This document shows positions 1 to 11,380 of a stretch of 64,000 nt of DNA, piece by piece. Below the pieces are notes generated by a model. It was not told where the DNA came from. It saw only the letters and a program-made list of their open reading frames with translations, and ran no database searches. Every line of letters begins with the position of its first letter. Positions within the stretch are counted from its first letter, which is position 1. Source of the stretch: Macrosoma leucophasiata (Eukaryota > Arthropoda > Insecta > Lepidoptera > Hedylidae); contig JAWQUS010000017.1 of NCBI GenBank assembly GCA_036365455.1, forward strand, positions 10,478,001-10,542,000. The letters are read 5' to 3'. Position numbers and translations under genes: made by a program.

Positions 1-380
1 TGTTTCATCATGATAACGCTAGACCTCACACAACTATAGCCACTCAGCAAAAATTAAGAGAGTTTGGCTGGGAGGTGTTAATGCATCCGCCGTATAGACC
101 GACCTTGCACCTTCAGATTTCCACCTGTTTCGGTCTCTTCAGAATTCTTTATGCAATGTTAGGTTAACATCACGAGAGGACTGCCAAATCCACTTGTCGC
201 GGTATTTTGATGAGAAGTCCCAAAATGTTTATAGCAATGGGATTATGTCCCTACCTACAAGTTGGCAAAAGGTTATCGAACAAAATGGTACATACATACT
301 TTAGTTAAATTTAAATAAACTATATTAAAAAATGTTTTGAATTATCTTAAAAAATGCGAAGAAACTTTTTCCCCAACCTA
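1..380 (+). mobile_element. mariner element, 3' part only (copy 1)
   Basis: The window opens inside a mariner transposase pseudogene. The last catalytic block (HHDNARPHT, containing the third acidic residue of D,D34D) is readable at once, followed by the conserved MHPPY stretch. A frameshift then follows, and the C-terminal part is readable only in other frames. The element closes with an inverted-repeat end at about 351-380 (AAAATGCGAAGAAACTTTTT followed by CCCCAACCTA). The same end and near-identical coding sequence recur at 49550-49881, so the two are copies of one family. Copy 1 keeps about 25 bp after the PPY codons that copy 2 has lost. It is not functional. Confidence 0.85.
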
Positions 381-394
381 GATAGGTACCTGTA

Positions 395-413
395 TAGATA
401 GATAGATAGATAG
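395..413. repeat. (GATA)n microsatellite
   Basis: About five tandem GATA units just outside the mariner end. From here to 723 I see only AT-rich sequence with no supported gene. Confidence 0.8.
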
Positions 414-723
414 AACTGATATGTGTGAATCAGCCTTTAATGATGATAGTTATCATTTAAACTATGAACTTTGAGATAGTGATAATAACAAATATCATCC
501 CTATGTTTATTTTACGTTCGAAAATGTATGTCAATGGATGGATCATTAGAAAAGTTTTGGGAACTTTCCAGCACATTGTGTAGCTTGAGAAATAATATCT
601 CTAAATAAATATAATAAAGCTCAAGAGGGTCGAAAGTCATATAGTACATAGAAGATAGGTATTCGAAAAAAATATTATTTGCAGATACGTAAAATTGATA
701 ATAGAACATGTTCCAACAAAAAA

Positions 724-1068
724 AACGTAACTTCACGCTTGTAATGCCCGAAGGGGTAGGCAGAGGTAAATGCAAGCATTCAGGCATACATGCAAACAGC
801 CACGGCGGTTACGTTTTATCCCATGTAACAGGTGGCGAGCCTGTTGACATCTCCGGGCACGTAACCAAACTTCGTGTTCCGCTCAGGTGGTAATGTACGG
901 CTCTGTATTTTCCGGCAGAGAGACATAACACCTTATGCCTCAGGAGTGGGAGCGCGTCTGCATTTTGACCTCTGGTCATTGTGTAAGTGTCTGTCTATAG
1001 GCTGTAGTCATCACTTAACATCAATGTGAACTGCACGCTTGCTTGCCACTTTTATTACATAAAAAAAG
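724..1068. repeat. Chimeric SINE: SINE-A (minus) fused to SINE-B (plus)
   Basis: Positions 724-875 match the 3' half of SINE-A in reverse (compare 40991-41150). From about 876 to 1068 the sequence is the B half of SINE-B in forward orientation, ending in the ATTACATAAAAAAA tail. The switch falls on TCGTG, which both families have at that place. See findings. Confidence 0.7.
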
Positions 1069-1283
1069 CTATAAAATACAACCCCTAAAAGGGTGGGTTG
1101 GTTCTTCACTAGAAAGATTGCACCTGAATCTCATAATTGCGCATAGCGGAGATGGATGTAATAATACGATGTAACGAATGGACACTTCGACGTCCCACCT
1201 GTTTTCCCTTCCCTCAGCCCGCACCCCCTGTTGCCAACACTTGGCTGACTCGTAAACTGAGGTCGCAAGCGGTCTATTTTTGA
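1069..1283. other. No feature seen
   Basis: Mixed-composition sequence between two SINEs, with no convincing ORF or repeat recognisable within the window. Confidence 0.5.
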
Positions 1284-1569
1284 TTTTTTCTTATCTCATA
1301 GAAGTGGTAAACAAGCATGCAGTACACATTGATGTTAAGTGATGATTGCAGCCTATAGACACTCACACAAACACCAAGGTCAACATGCAGATGCATTATC
1401 ACTCCTGAGGCCTAAGGTGCCTCTGTGCCGAAAATTACAAGGCCGTACCTTACCATCTGACCGGAACACGATAGTGCTGTACACTACCATTTAGCGGCAA
1501 GTTATTATATTAGGTAATGTGGTGGTGCAAACGCCCGCGAGCTCCGTCACTGGAGCTCTAACACCAGTA
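1284..1569 (-). repeat. SINE-B copy
   Basis: Near full-length minus-strand copy. Its T-run (A-tail) is at the left and its head (GAGCTCC...ACCAGT in reverse) at the right. It abuts a LINE 3' end at about 1567. Confidence 0.8.
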
Positions 1570-1720
1570 AAATAATAATAATAATAATAAATACTCTTTA
1601 TTGTACTTTAGGACAAATAATAAACAAGACAAAATTAAAAATATGCACAATAGGCGGCCTTATCACTTAAAGTGATCTCTCCCAGGCAACCTAAAACTAG
1701 AGAGATCTAAATCAACAACA
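1567..1720 (-). mobile_element. LINE 3' end with (TTA)n tail
   Basis: On the minus strand a 3' UTR reads GTTGCCTGGGAGAGATCAC, then GATAAGGCCGCC, an AATAAAG and a TTATTATT repeat tail. The layout (stem-like region, CCGCC, short tandem-repeat tail) matches the LINE 3' end at 12060-12185. No coding sequence remains. Confidence 0.55.
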
Positions 1721-1859
1721 AAAAGACGGGGTGTACAAATTAAAGGAAAAATATTTAATTTAATAATATAATAATTTCAATATTGAATATTTTATGTACT
1801 TAATTCATCTACCTACCGCGAAATGGAACTGTCCACCGCTATTGTGTTCAGCGGTAATA

Positions 1860-2045
1860 TGTAGTAATAGAGCTCCAATGCACGAGTTCGAAGGCGTGAT
1901 GTTACCTACACCTCCATATTACCTACTTGACCTGCCACTATATGGTAATCTTCATATCCACCGCTATCATGTTCCGGTAAAATGGTAATATACGGTGGTA
2001 GAGCTTCAGTGACCGAGCTCCAGGGCATAAGCACCACTGGGTTTC
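1860..2045 (+). repeat. Two degenerate SINE-B heads in tandem
   Basis: A diverged head and B-box region (1860-1995, ending CATGTTCCGGTAAAATGG) is followed by a second head (1996-2042, GGTGGTAGAGCTTCAGTGAC). Old and truncated. Confidence 0.5.
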
Positions 2046-2253
2046 CCAATTTACATAATCTAAATGGCACTGTAAACGATGATGGTATGTCAGTAATGTG
2101 AGCATCAATTAACTCAAGAAATATCCCGAAAATTAAGAACACAACAAAAAAACCAAAAATGTCTGTTAATTTGATTGAGCCGCTCTAATCTAATAGGTAC
2201 CTTTAATTGTCATTTATGAAGCAAAAAATAATGTTAAAATAAGTAAAAAGGGA
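2046..2253. other. No feature seen
   Basis: AT-rich sequence; nothing supported. Confidence 0.5.
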
Positions 2254-2545
2254 TTTTTTTTTTTTTTTATGTAAAGAAGTTGCAAACAAGCATGCAGTTC
2301 ACATTGATGTTAAGTGATGACTGCAGCCTATAGACACCCACACAAAGACCAAGGTCAAAATGCAAATGCGTTACCACTCCTGAGGCCTAAGGTGTTATGC
2401 CTCTGTGCCGGAAATTACAGGGCCGTACATTACCACCTGACCGGAACACGATAGTGCTGAACACTACCATTTAGCGGCAAGTAAATCAGGTAATGCGGTG
2501 GTGCCTACGCCCGCGAGCTCCGTCACTGGAGCTCTACCACCAGTA
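2254..2545 (-). repeat. SINE-B copy, full length
   Basis: Complete minus-strand copy from the T-run (rc of the A-tail) to the ACCACCAGT head. It is very similar to copies at 24522, 29184 and 53866, so it probably moved recently. Confidence 0.85.
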
Positions 2546-2776
2546 TAATATTCATTATTGGTTCATTAGTAATAATAGTTATATCAAAACAAATAAAGTA
2601 TTATGGGTAAATAGGTATTTAGTTACCTAATACTTATAAAAATAAGTGTTATATTATAGTTATTAATTTTCATTGTTAGCAAGTTATTTCCAGACTCGAT
2701 TCACCTTGATTCTAAAAATCTAGTCACGAAATAATTATTACGTAAGCCTGTTAGGTCTTATATCTATAAAGCCCCA

Positions 2777-3094
2777 ACTGCCTCGGTAGCCTAGTGGTAG
2801 CAGCCCACTACTACTACGCTGAGGTTCTGGGCTCGATTTCCGGGTAGGGGGTTATCAGAGATAATGGTGAAAAAGCCTTTATCTCTGGTTCTATAGGGAT
2901 TTTTCCATTTTCTGGAAATTTCCCAGTACCTCAAAGTTTGGTAATGTGCCCGGAGATGTCAACAGGCTCGCCACCTGTTACATGGGCCAAAACGTAACCG
3001 GCGAATCGTGAGTGTTTGCATGTATGCTTGAATGCATGCATTTACCTCTGCCTACCCCTTCGGGGATTACAGGCGTGAAGTTACGTTTTTTTTT
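2777..3094 (+). repeat. SINE-A, full length, tRNA-derived
   Basis: This is the only plus-strand complete copy. The head carries Pol III box A-like TAGCCTAGTGG (about 2787) and box B-like GGGCTCGATTTCC (about 2829), the spacing expected of a tRNA. The body follows, then a conserved CCTACCCCTTCGGGG stem near the 3' end and a T-rich end (TTACGTTTTTTTTT). Other copies or fragments are at 724, 6912, 40991 and 51766. Confidence 0.8.
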
Positions 3095-3166
3095 AAATCC
3101 GAATAGCGTGGGATAAATTTGTCATCAAACGGATTTTAACAAAACCTGAACAATTGAAAATGTATA

Positions 3167-3436
3167 TACTGGTGGTAGAGTTCCAGTGTAGGAGCTCGAG
3201 GGCGTAGGCACCACCGTAGTAAATGGTAGTAGTCGGCACTATCGTGTTCCGGTTAGATGGTAATGTATGGCCCCGTAATAACTATCACAGAGACATAACA
3301 ACTAAAGTGTCTAACGCATCTACATTTTGACCTCGGGTCTTTGTGTTAGTGTCTATAGGCTGCAATGATCACATAACATCAATGTGAACTGAACTGAACT
3401 GCAAACTAGTTTGCCACCTTCATTACATAAAAAAAA
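3167..3436 (+). repeat. SINE-B2 subfamily copy
   Basis: Same architecture as SINE-B, but with the diagnostic block TAACTATCACAGAGACATAA in place of TTTCCGGCACAGAGGCATAA. Ends in ATTACATAAAAAAAA. A second tail remnant follows at 3450-3507. Confidence 0.75.
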
Positions 3437-3507
3437 CGAATAGTTACTAGTCTCTGGTGGTTCACTTACCATCAATGTAACTTGTTTTCCACTTCATGAT
3501 ATAAAAA

Positions 3508-3985
3508 AGAGTCGCAAAACTATGTACCTATGCTAAATACATAGCGGTTACATTGGCGAGCATATATTGTATATTCAACGGAATTCATTATAATATTTTA
3601 CATTGTAATCTTGCAGCCAATACAGCAAAATGTGAGTTGAATGGTCAGATTGGCCAGACCAAGCTATATGAAAAGTACATTTTTAAAATGTTGATACTAC
3701 TAAATATAAATAGAAGTTCAGGTGTTGTCAAACTTATCACTTAACCTGTGGATGCTCAAAGCAGGAAGGGAAATGTACATGCGTATACACAAAACAAAGA
3801 TAATTAAGGAAGCCGAAATATCATAAAGACATCGGAACATATATAAACCGCAGGCCCTGTATAGTGGACCACGGTAGCAGCCTTATCCACTAATTTCTAC
3901 CAATATGATTTTGGACATCATCTGAACATCTTATAGGATAATCCAAAGGCATAGTTACTGGGCCCCTTGAAATTTATCTTTGAAT
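3508..3985. other. No feature seen
   Basis: AT-rich sequence. A 63-codon open frame at 3553-3744 has no codon bias or recognisable motif. Confidence 0.5.
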
Positions 3986-3989
3986 TTAC

Positions 3990-4065
3990 TTATGTAGACG
4001 GCTAGAGTCGAGACTGCCGTTTGCGCTCGCCTGATAAAGACACCGGGCAATCGGCAAGCGCAAAA
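3990..4065 (-). repeat. Short GC-rich repeat, second copy of the 8218-8343 insert
   Basis: Shares the CACCGGGCAATCGGC core and flanking GAGACTGCCG/GTAGACGGC blocks with the minus strand of the 126-bp insert at 8218-8343. It abuts the RNase H remnant. Confidence 0.5.
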
Positions 4066-4803
4066 ATCTCCCTGCAACACCTGGCTCGATGTACCTCGAC
4101 ATTTCGAGAAATACCGATAGCCTACACTATTTTAAAAATAATTTCTAAACTACAGTCCCAAGGAAGGCTAATTAATAGTTTTGCAGTGGATACCATGACA
4201 TGTGGGCCTGGTGGGCAATGATACAGTTGATCTGTTAGCAAAGGAGGCCGTGTCGGAAGGTATGCTTATTACCATCTCTCCTTTCTTCACTAATTTCATC
4301 CCTAAAATTAAATTAGACTGCTATAATCTCTGGAAAGAATACTTCGATGAAAGGTCGCGAGAAAAAGGTATTTGGTACAGAACGATACAACCGCATCCCT
4401 TGAGATCTCTGTGGATTGATAACCCTTATTTAAATATACTAGATATGGTGACCGCACTAAGACTTCGATCTGGACACCTACCGGGTAATAATTTTTGTAT
4501 CTCATGGCAAAGAATTCGTCCCCAAATTGTGATTATTGCGTTAGTTGTATAGATTATGTTTACCATGTATTAATGGAATGTAAATATAACAGTGAATATA
4601 GAAGTAAGATAGCAAGTAAGATTAGTGAATTAGGTTTCAGTAATAGTGCTCTAGCTGAAACGCTATCCGATTCAGCTAGAACACTATACAAACTTGTTAA
4701 ATTAAGACAAATTTAAAGTTATTGTTTAGTTTGTTTACCTAACCAGGACAACGTAATCGCATGTGCGATAAAGCCCTTTTTTTAGAATAAAAAAAATAAA
4801 AAA
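4063..4803 (+). pseudogene. LINE ORF2 C-terminal remnant with RNase H domain
   Basis: Two frames together read as the end of an RNase-H-bearing LINE ORF2 (I/R1-like group). An RNase H tail has WIP-stop-HVG at about 4190-4210, where the family has WIPGHVG, then GLVGNDTVDLLAKEA. It is followed by RLRSGHLPG and a Cys/His knuckle (CDYC...H...C) at 4515-4575. The first half (4202-4552) and second half (4495-4716) are separated by a frameshift near 4500, and a stop replaces the conserved Gly. The 3' UTR ends in A-rich AATAAAAAAAATAAAAAA at 4785-4803. The clade call rests on the RNase H layout only. Confidence 0.65.
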
Positions 4804-5060
4804 GTGGCTCTTTACACAACTGCTTGGCCCCACAAGGGAGACCCCACAAGGGAGACCCCTGTGGGGCCAATCCTCGGCTTACGGCGTTGTGGGGGAACGT
4901 TGTAAGAACACATACGACATCGCCAACGTGGTCTCATTGTCGGGAGCCGGTTTCGTGCTGGTGGTGTTGGTGGTCTCGCGTTCCCACTTTCAGGCATATG
5001 GGCTGAATAATAAGCTCTTCTGGCTGCATTTCTTTCCCTCGCCATCTCTCACACATGTTC
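4804..5060. other. GC-rich segment with a tandem 14-mer and hairpin
   Basis: CCCCACAAGGGAGA is repeated in tandem at about 4829-4856, followed by CCCTGTGGGG, which can pair back to it. The rest is GC-rich in AT-rich surroundings and is probably an unrecognised repeat. Overlapping short ORFs on both strands look like composition effects. Confidence 0.4.
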
Positions 5061-6405
5061 GGAGATGTCATGAGGTGCTAGCTAACTTGGATCTAATCTA
5101 TCACCTCCCACTTTACACACACTACTATGGCTTGTATCAGTGGTTTCACGTTGCGGCCAACTACCATTTGAGCTAATGGCGATAACAGACGGATAGACAG
5201 ACTGACGCACGCGTAAACTTACAAGAACTCAGTTTTTCTTTCCTTTTCAGGTTATATCATATTTCAACATATCCATGTCTTGTTTTAGTTTACTTTAAAC
5301 ATCCACCTACAAAAAAAAGAATAAAATAAATAAGCGCCAGAACCGAGATTTAAAATTTTCTCTATACGGGCCTGCGGTGTATACGTATTTTATTATATTT
5401 GAATGAGCCCCTAAACCTCCAAACGAGGCCCATTAAGGACCCTGACATTATATTGTTTGTCGAATATCCAAACGAATTGCTATTTTGTTGAAACAATTAG
5501 TTTTGGAGTGGGTCTAACGGTAATAAATGGGATGGAACAAAAGATATCACAGTGTCCTTTACTGTAGTTGAAATCCTGACTATGAAATATTTTCCTAAAA
5601 CAATAGGCACAGTATTATATGTAAGTATATATATCTAATTGTTTGGATATACAGGGTTAATCGAAATGAGCTCATCACATCTTGCAGGCAGCCTCTCTAC
5701 ATCAAAAGGAAGGCTGATTGGTCTGTGATCAATTCCAACAACATTTTTCTTGTAAGAGCCCCCGTATAATATTACAGGTAGCCATTTGGAAAATCTAATC
5801 TAAGTAACAATCTTTTCCTCGTCCCCAGTTTCCATGACGTCATATTTTGATAGCCAGTAATTGTCCATTTTTTCCCCTTGGTTACTCTACTAATCATAGA
5901 ACGTACAGTACCAAACTCTTTCTGGCGGACTTCCACTCATAGGTTAAAATCCCACCGCAGAATCATTTCGTTCGTCCAGATATGCTGCAAACCTAATTTT
6001 ATACATATTTATAATCTAGAGAACATATATCCACTAGGTTGCCAATCAAAATTTGGCCGCAAGTATAAAGCTTGTGTAAATATTGTTTATACAAAACGTA
6101 TAATGTTCTTTAGACAATTAAACTACTAACTCATTTATACTGGTATACACCAGAAAAGCTTAAAATTATTAAAATTATTTTTATTTATCATAATGTGTTA
6201 AATAAACATGATGTTGGCATTAACAATGATCAGATACATAGCTACTTACGTTTCCAAATAGATGCTGAGGAGAACAAAGATTTCTATTTACGACTTATTT
6301 AAAAATTACTCTCTACTTAATACTAATTAAACAACTGAGGAAACCTGTGGCCGGTAATAAAATTACATAAGTACAATAACTTTTAAAAATGTGTTATGCC
6401 TTGAT
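5061..6405. other. No feature seen
   Basis: About 1.3 kb of AT-rich intergenic sequence. Open frames are short and lack motifs. Confidence 0.5.
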
Positions 6406-6409
6406 TAAG

Positions 6410-6890
6410 CCAGATCGGCGTTTGCGGGGTCAACTTGTAGGTCTGTCTATCATCTCAAAGACTACCGTACGGATTTTCATGCGGTTTTCTCTTAAAGATA
6501 GAGTCAATAATGATATTATGCATACCTAAACATAAATATAGGGAACTCTCCGCTTACCCAAATTTAAACAAACTAGCTTGTGATAACAACCGCAAAAAGT
6601 GCCCAAGTTAATCCAAAAAAATCCTTCATTGAAATCATTTATGAGTGAAACGCCATCTACACAATTCTCATAGAAACTTTGTAACCGTAAGCTAAAGCAA
6701 GATTGTGGCGTAGAGCTTAGGTAAGTAAGAGAGTAGTTCATTAGAATTTATCTGGATGTCTCTTATTTACAAAATAGACAGGTAAAATTGGTTTGATTAC
6801 AATAAAATTTTAGTGAGATTTTTTAGCTTTTTTAGAAACTTACTAGCTGACCCCGCAAACGTTGTTCTGCCATTAACATGTTAAGCCATT
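6410..6890. repeat. Inverted pair of Helitron-like ends
   Basis: GTTTGCGGGGTCAAC at about 6420 and CTAGCTGACCCCGCAAACG at 6844 are inverted copies of one terminus. The CTAG at the edge of the second is the form seen at the 3' ends of the Helitron-like elements at 28279, 31405 and 39009. Confidence 0.4.
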
Positions 6891-6911
6891 GCCTTAAAGT
6901 AGATTAAATAA

Positions 6912-7012
6912 ACGTAACTTCACGCCTGTAATCCCCGAAGGGGTAGGCAGAGGTAAATGCATGCATTCAAGCATACATGCAAACAGCCACGATTCGCCAG
7001 TTACGTTTTAGA
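6912..7012 (-). repeat. SINE-A 3' fragment
   Basis: AACGTAACTTCACGCCTGTA through the CGAAGGGGTAGG stem to CGCCAGTTACGTTTTAG; only the 3' third is present. Positions 7013-7521 hold nothing I can support. Confidence 0.75.
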
Positions 7013-7521
7013 TTTAAATAAATAGTTGAATATGAGTACTACAAATAAATCTAATGCAGACTTTCAAAGCCATACCGCTAACATTATATGCCGCTAAATG
7101 CCAATATTTATTGACACGGTGCGGTGTTTGAATAATGTAGGTACTCCGTTATTTCTTGCACAGTCCCAAAACTCATCAACATCAGACTTCAAGAGTCGGA
7201 TCTCAACATATGTATTAAATTGAAGCCTCTTTAAGTAGATATCTATAGACAAAGCTTACCATCAATCATTTGTTACTAGGTACCTATGTGTATTATATTT
7301 GGAAGTACTGTGGAAATGCGGCAGTTGTGTTACTTCCATACTAACAGTAATGTGAATCATGAATTCGGATTTTTGTTCGGATGTTTGAATCATGAATTAT
7401 GTTATTTGGATTTTATTCAGTTGTTTAAATATAAGTAAGTGTAGAAATAATCTTCATCAAATTGGTGTGTTCCAACGAACATAAGTACGAACAAAATTTC
7501 TTCTTAACCTCGGACCACTTT

Positions 7522-7812
7522 TACTGGTGGTAGAGCTCCAGTGACGGAGCTCGCGGGCGAAGGCACCACCGCATTACCCAAGATACTTGCCGCTAAATGA
7601 TAGTGTTCAGCACTATCGAGTTCCGGTCAGGTGGTAATGTACGGCCCTGTAATTTCCGGCACAGAGGCATAACACTTTAGGCCTCAGGAGTGGTTACCCA
7701 TCTGCATTTTGACCTTGGTCTTTGTGTCGGTGTCTACTTATGTCGGTTACAGTCGTCACTTAACATCAATGTGAACTGCATGCTTGTTTACCACTTCCAT
7801 TACATAAAAAAA
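7522..7812 (+). repeat. SINE-B copy, full length (reference copy)
   Basis: TACTGGTGGTAGAGCTCCAG head to TTACATAAAAAAA tail, 291 bp. I use it as the reference for SINE-B. The D-arm-like GGTGGTAGAGC at the start and GTTCCGGTCAGGTGG about 100 bp later could be Pol III boxes, but the spacing is long for a tRNA. Confidence 0.85.
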
Positions 7813-8100
7813 CTCTTCTCTATTTTCAGGGTTTCGTACCCCAAAAAGAAAAAAAGAAACCCTTATATGATCACTCGTGTGTCTGTCTCTACCTACGTCT
7901 GTCACAGACGAATAGAATATCAGACACTTTTACCTGTGTTAGTTACCCTGTCGTTTCTAGTACAATAGCAAGACCGCATTAATCGCTTTCGTCCTGGTTT
8001 ACGTCTTTGATGTTTAGATAAAGCACTCCGTAATTTCTGGCAGTGTTTCCAGAATTATTAGGCCTCAATGCGTGTATTAAATTAAAGCATAATTATATGT
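7813..8100. other. No feature seen
   Basis: Only a short GGGTTTCGTACCCC fragment (about 7829) recalls the GGGTTCCGTA-type repeat at 61289. Confidence 0.4.
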
Positions 8101-8512
8101 ATAAACTAGCTATGCCCGCCACTTCGTCCACCTGAATGTATGATTGTTCAGTATCTACCCGGAAGGAATCTTTGGCGTAGCTAGTATAAAAGTACATAAG
8201 CCAATGAAAGTCCCGTCCAAGTACTGAACGCGCGCTAACTTTTTTGCTTAGGCTGGAGCGCCTTCTGCGCTCGCCGATTGCCCGGTGAAGTAGACTAGTG
8301 CCGTCTCGAGACAGGCTGCCTACACAAAGCCCGACCTAAAAAGAAGTCCCGTCAAAATCAGTCCAGCCGTTCCCGAGATTAGCCGGTACTAACAAATAGA
8401 CAGGCAAAAATTGTAAAAAATGTTGTTTTGGTATATGTACCGTGTATACATGCATATATATTTAGTAATAAGCGGTTATTTTTATATAACAAACAGACAC
8501 TCCAATTTTATT
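8101..8512 (-). mobile_element. Non-autonomous Helitron-like element with a 126-bp insert
   Basis: The left edge carries CTAGCT...CCACTTCGTCCACC and the right edge ACACTCCAATTTTATT, matching the copy at 35023-35332 in reverse. The shared core GAAAGTCCCGTC...AAAATCAGTCC is split at 8218 by a foreign segment flanked by a direct duplication (separate entry). Confidence 0.6.
8208..8353. mobile_element. 126-bp insertion with 10-bp target duplication
   Basis: AAGTCCCGTC occurs at 8208-8217 and again at 8344-8353. The uninterrupted sequence exists at 35507-35516, so 8218-8343 is a clean insertion. It is GC-rich and has no obvious terminal inverted repeat or A-tail. A related segment lies at 3990-4065. 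Confidence 0.65.
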
Positions 8513-8557
8513 TAATAATTAAAACAAATTGTATATAAAATTTACCACTCACGACTA

Positions 8558-8720
8558 AAAAGCTTCTGGTTCAATCTCTTGTTTTACCCGTTATTGACTA
8601 TGCAGATGTTTGCTACCCTGACTTATCCCAGGAGCATTTGAACAAATTGGATCACCTCCTTAATAATTGCATTCGCTTCATTTATAGTTTGCGCAAGTTC
8701 TACCACATTTCAGGCTATCG
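8558..8720 (+). pseudogene. LINE reverse-transcriptase C-terminal fragment
   Basis: An open stretch reads LVLPVIDYADVCY...LLNNCIRFI, the thumb-side C-terminal region of CR1/Jockey-group ORF2 proteins. It lies upstream of sequence that belongs before the RT domain (8722 onward), so it is a separate fragment or a rearranged piece. Confidence 0.6.
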
Positions 8721-8721
8721 T

Positions 8722-11369
8722 TCTAAACTTCAATGTTAAATTATATTCGAAAATATTCAAGAAAGTGTGTTTTGCAGCCAAGGCACTTCACATTAAAAAT
8801 AAAATTCAAAATTCAAATAACAAAATTAAAGCGACTTGGAATGTAATTAATAGTGAAACTGGGAAACAAGCTGAACGCAACTCTGATTTTAAATTAATAA
8901 TTGACAATAAACATGTTACTACTGACGAAGAAGTTGCTTTAGCATTTGAAACATTCTTTGCTAATATTCCAGTTTCTTTGACTGGAGACCTCATTTCATC
9001 GCCTACCGTCGCCGAATCATTATTGAAAAAAAAAAGGAAATCAAAGTAAAACTATATTTAATTTTAAGTTAGTTAATACTGCGGATGTTATACATGCCTT
9101 AAAGTCTAATATATTAATTTATATATTTAAGAACACAACTGATTTATGGGGCTTATCTGTAAAAGTTGCATATGAAATAATGGATGTGATTGCACCTTAC
9201 CTAGCGGCTATGTTTAATAATAGTATTGTAAGTGGTATATTTCCTGATCTAATGAAACATAGTAAAGTTATTCCATTATTTAAATCCGGTAGTTCAAGAA
9301 ACAAACTTTAGACCAATTTCTGTACTACCTGTCTTAAGTAAAATTTTTGAAAAACTCATTTTAATTCAACTACTTGCACACTTTAACCATAATAAACTTT
9401 TACATTGTCGACAGTTTGGATTTACTAGGGGTCGTTCAACTACCGATGCAGGTCTTGAACTTGTCAAACACATTTTTGAAGTTTGGGAAAAATCACATAA
9501 TGCACTAGGGGTATTCTGTGACTTATCTAAAGCATTTGATTGCGTTCAGCATGAAACATTGGTCAGAAGTTATATCACTACGGCCTTCGAGATACCGCTC
9601 TCGAGCTTATGATTTCATATTTAAACAAAAGAAATATTTGTGTTGATGTAAATGGGACAAGATCTCCCGGGACTTCAATGGATATGGGGGTCCCACAGGG
9701 TTCTATTTCAGGGCCATTTCTTTTCTTAGTCTATATTAATGACTTACCCTACATTATCAATGATGGCCAAGAGATAGTATTGTTTGCTGATGATTCTTTA
9801 GTGTTCAAAATTTAAAGACAGGAGGTAGATTTTGACTGTGTAAACAATACTCTCTCTAATATAGTACATTGGTTTAGCGCCAATAACCTTCCGTTAAATA
9901 GCAGTAAGACAAAATGTATTAAATTTACTACTCCTAACGTAAAACAGGTTGAAACCAATGTTAAGATATATGAGGAAGTATTGGAGATCGTAGAGTCCAC
10001 GGTATTTCTTGGCATTACCGTGGATGCTAAATTGCAATGGGGTCCCCATATTGCCAAATTAGCTAGTAGACTAACTCTATATTCTGACTGTAGCTTCGCC
10101 ATACATTTATGAAAATGTATTATATGTCAGTAAAAACATTAATGAGTTTCCTACAATAGGTAACAATCAAAAAAGTATAAATACTAGGAACAAATACAAA
10201 TTGTCTATGCATGCAACGCGACTGAATAGGGTCAGTTATTCTTTTAGAGGTCAATGTATACGGTTCTTTAATCAAATCCCCAAAAACGTTCAAAGTCTAT
10301 CGATCAATAAATTTAAAAAAGTAACGAAAGAACGTTTATATAAATGTAATTACTATAAGGGCACATAGCTCGCAGAACTGACGGCCGTTGGGGCAGAAGA
10401 GTTCTAGAGTGGCGACCGCGTACCGGAAGACGAAGCGTAGGCAGGCCTCCCACGAGGTGGACCGACGACCTGGTGAAGGTCGCGGGCAATCGTTGGATGA
10501 GGGCGGCCCAGGACCGTTCGTTGTGGCATTCTTTGGGGGAGGCCTTTGTCCAGCAGTGGACGTCTTTTGGCTGAAATGATGATGATGAATTACTATAAGA
10601 CCTGTGATTATCTTAATGATAATACGTCTTGGGATTATAGCGATCGCTGCCAGCCTATTTCGTGATACTGTGATTTCGTGTATTCAGTAATTAGTATCTA
10701 CTATTGTTAAGGGTTGAATAATGTGAATACCCTGGCTGAAAATGAATTCCATCTTTTATTTTACCGTATGCATATCCGGAACAGTCATGCACGCTTAAAT
10801 GTCTTTGCCTTTGGCGGCATCGTGTGGCGGGTTGCTCACTTCCCCCCAAAATGGTCGAGGAGGGCAATGGCTGTCACATGCGTCATACTCGTGAACGGGT
10901 GCTGTTGGTGGGGACTGGTCTGTTCTGGTTTGCAGGGGCTACATCACATTTAGTAGATAGCAGTTTATTTGTATCTATGCTATGGACGTTCACATTATTT
11001 GATTTTTCACGATAATCTGTACTAGATTTAAGCTCTCATTTAAAAGAGCTCTTACTGAGTTTGTTGGGTAGCGGAGTTCTTCTCAGTAGTGACTGCACTT
11101 GGAACTCTGCTAAGTGAATAACATTGATCTTGACGAATAAGTTTTTCTTTTTCTTCATTTATTATAATTGAAGGAATTGAAAAATTTTATGATTATTATG
11201 TTTTAACCAAGTAGTTTAAATTATAATTTGAATTTACTATTAATATATGATTTTGCTTTTACTATATGTAATGGTTATTCATTCTAGGTAGTTTATGATT
11301 TATTGACGTTTTGAAAGTATCTGTAAAGATCTATTCGAAATAAAAATATTTTCTATTCTATTCTATTCT
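8722..11369 (+). pseudogene. LINE-A: decayed CR1/Jockey-group LINE
   Basis: An ORF2 pseudogene readable in order. It comprises a linker before the RT (AFETFFANIPVS at about 8940), fingers (KVIPLFKSG, FRPISVLPVLSKIFEKLI), palm motif A (LSKAFDCVQH at 9523), GVPQGSISGP (9690) and FADDSLVF (9784). A C-terminal arm resumes at about 10150, and the last codons lie across an RTE insertion at 10360-10587. Frameshifts and stops are present near 9035, 9305, 9560, 9815 and 10110, and about 100 codons after KLASRL are missing. A long 3' UTR (10670-11336) ends in a (TTCTA)n tail at 11345-11369. Related pieces are at 29632 and 52538. Not functional. Confidence 0.8.
10348..10599 (+). mobile_element. RTE-type LINE 3' end inserted with 12-bp TSD
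   Basis: AATTACTATAAG at 10348-10359 is repeated exactly at 10588-10599. Between them is a 5'-truncated LINE end whose frame reads RWTDDLVKVAG, then WHSLGEAFVQQWTSFG and a stop, followed by the tail TGATGATGATGA. That C-terminus and GATGAT tail are typical of lepidopteran RTE-like endonuclease/RT proteins (from memory). Removing the insert rejoins the LINE-A reading frame. Confidence 0.85.
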
Positions 11370-11380
11370 AATGGCTTCCT

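Noticed and set aside
4812..5045. Minus-strand ORF with CRMC and Arg-rich sequence
   Set aside because: It overlaps two plus-strand frames in one GC-rich patch. No complete zinc-finger pattern is present.
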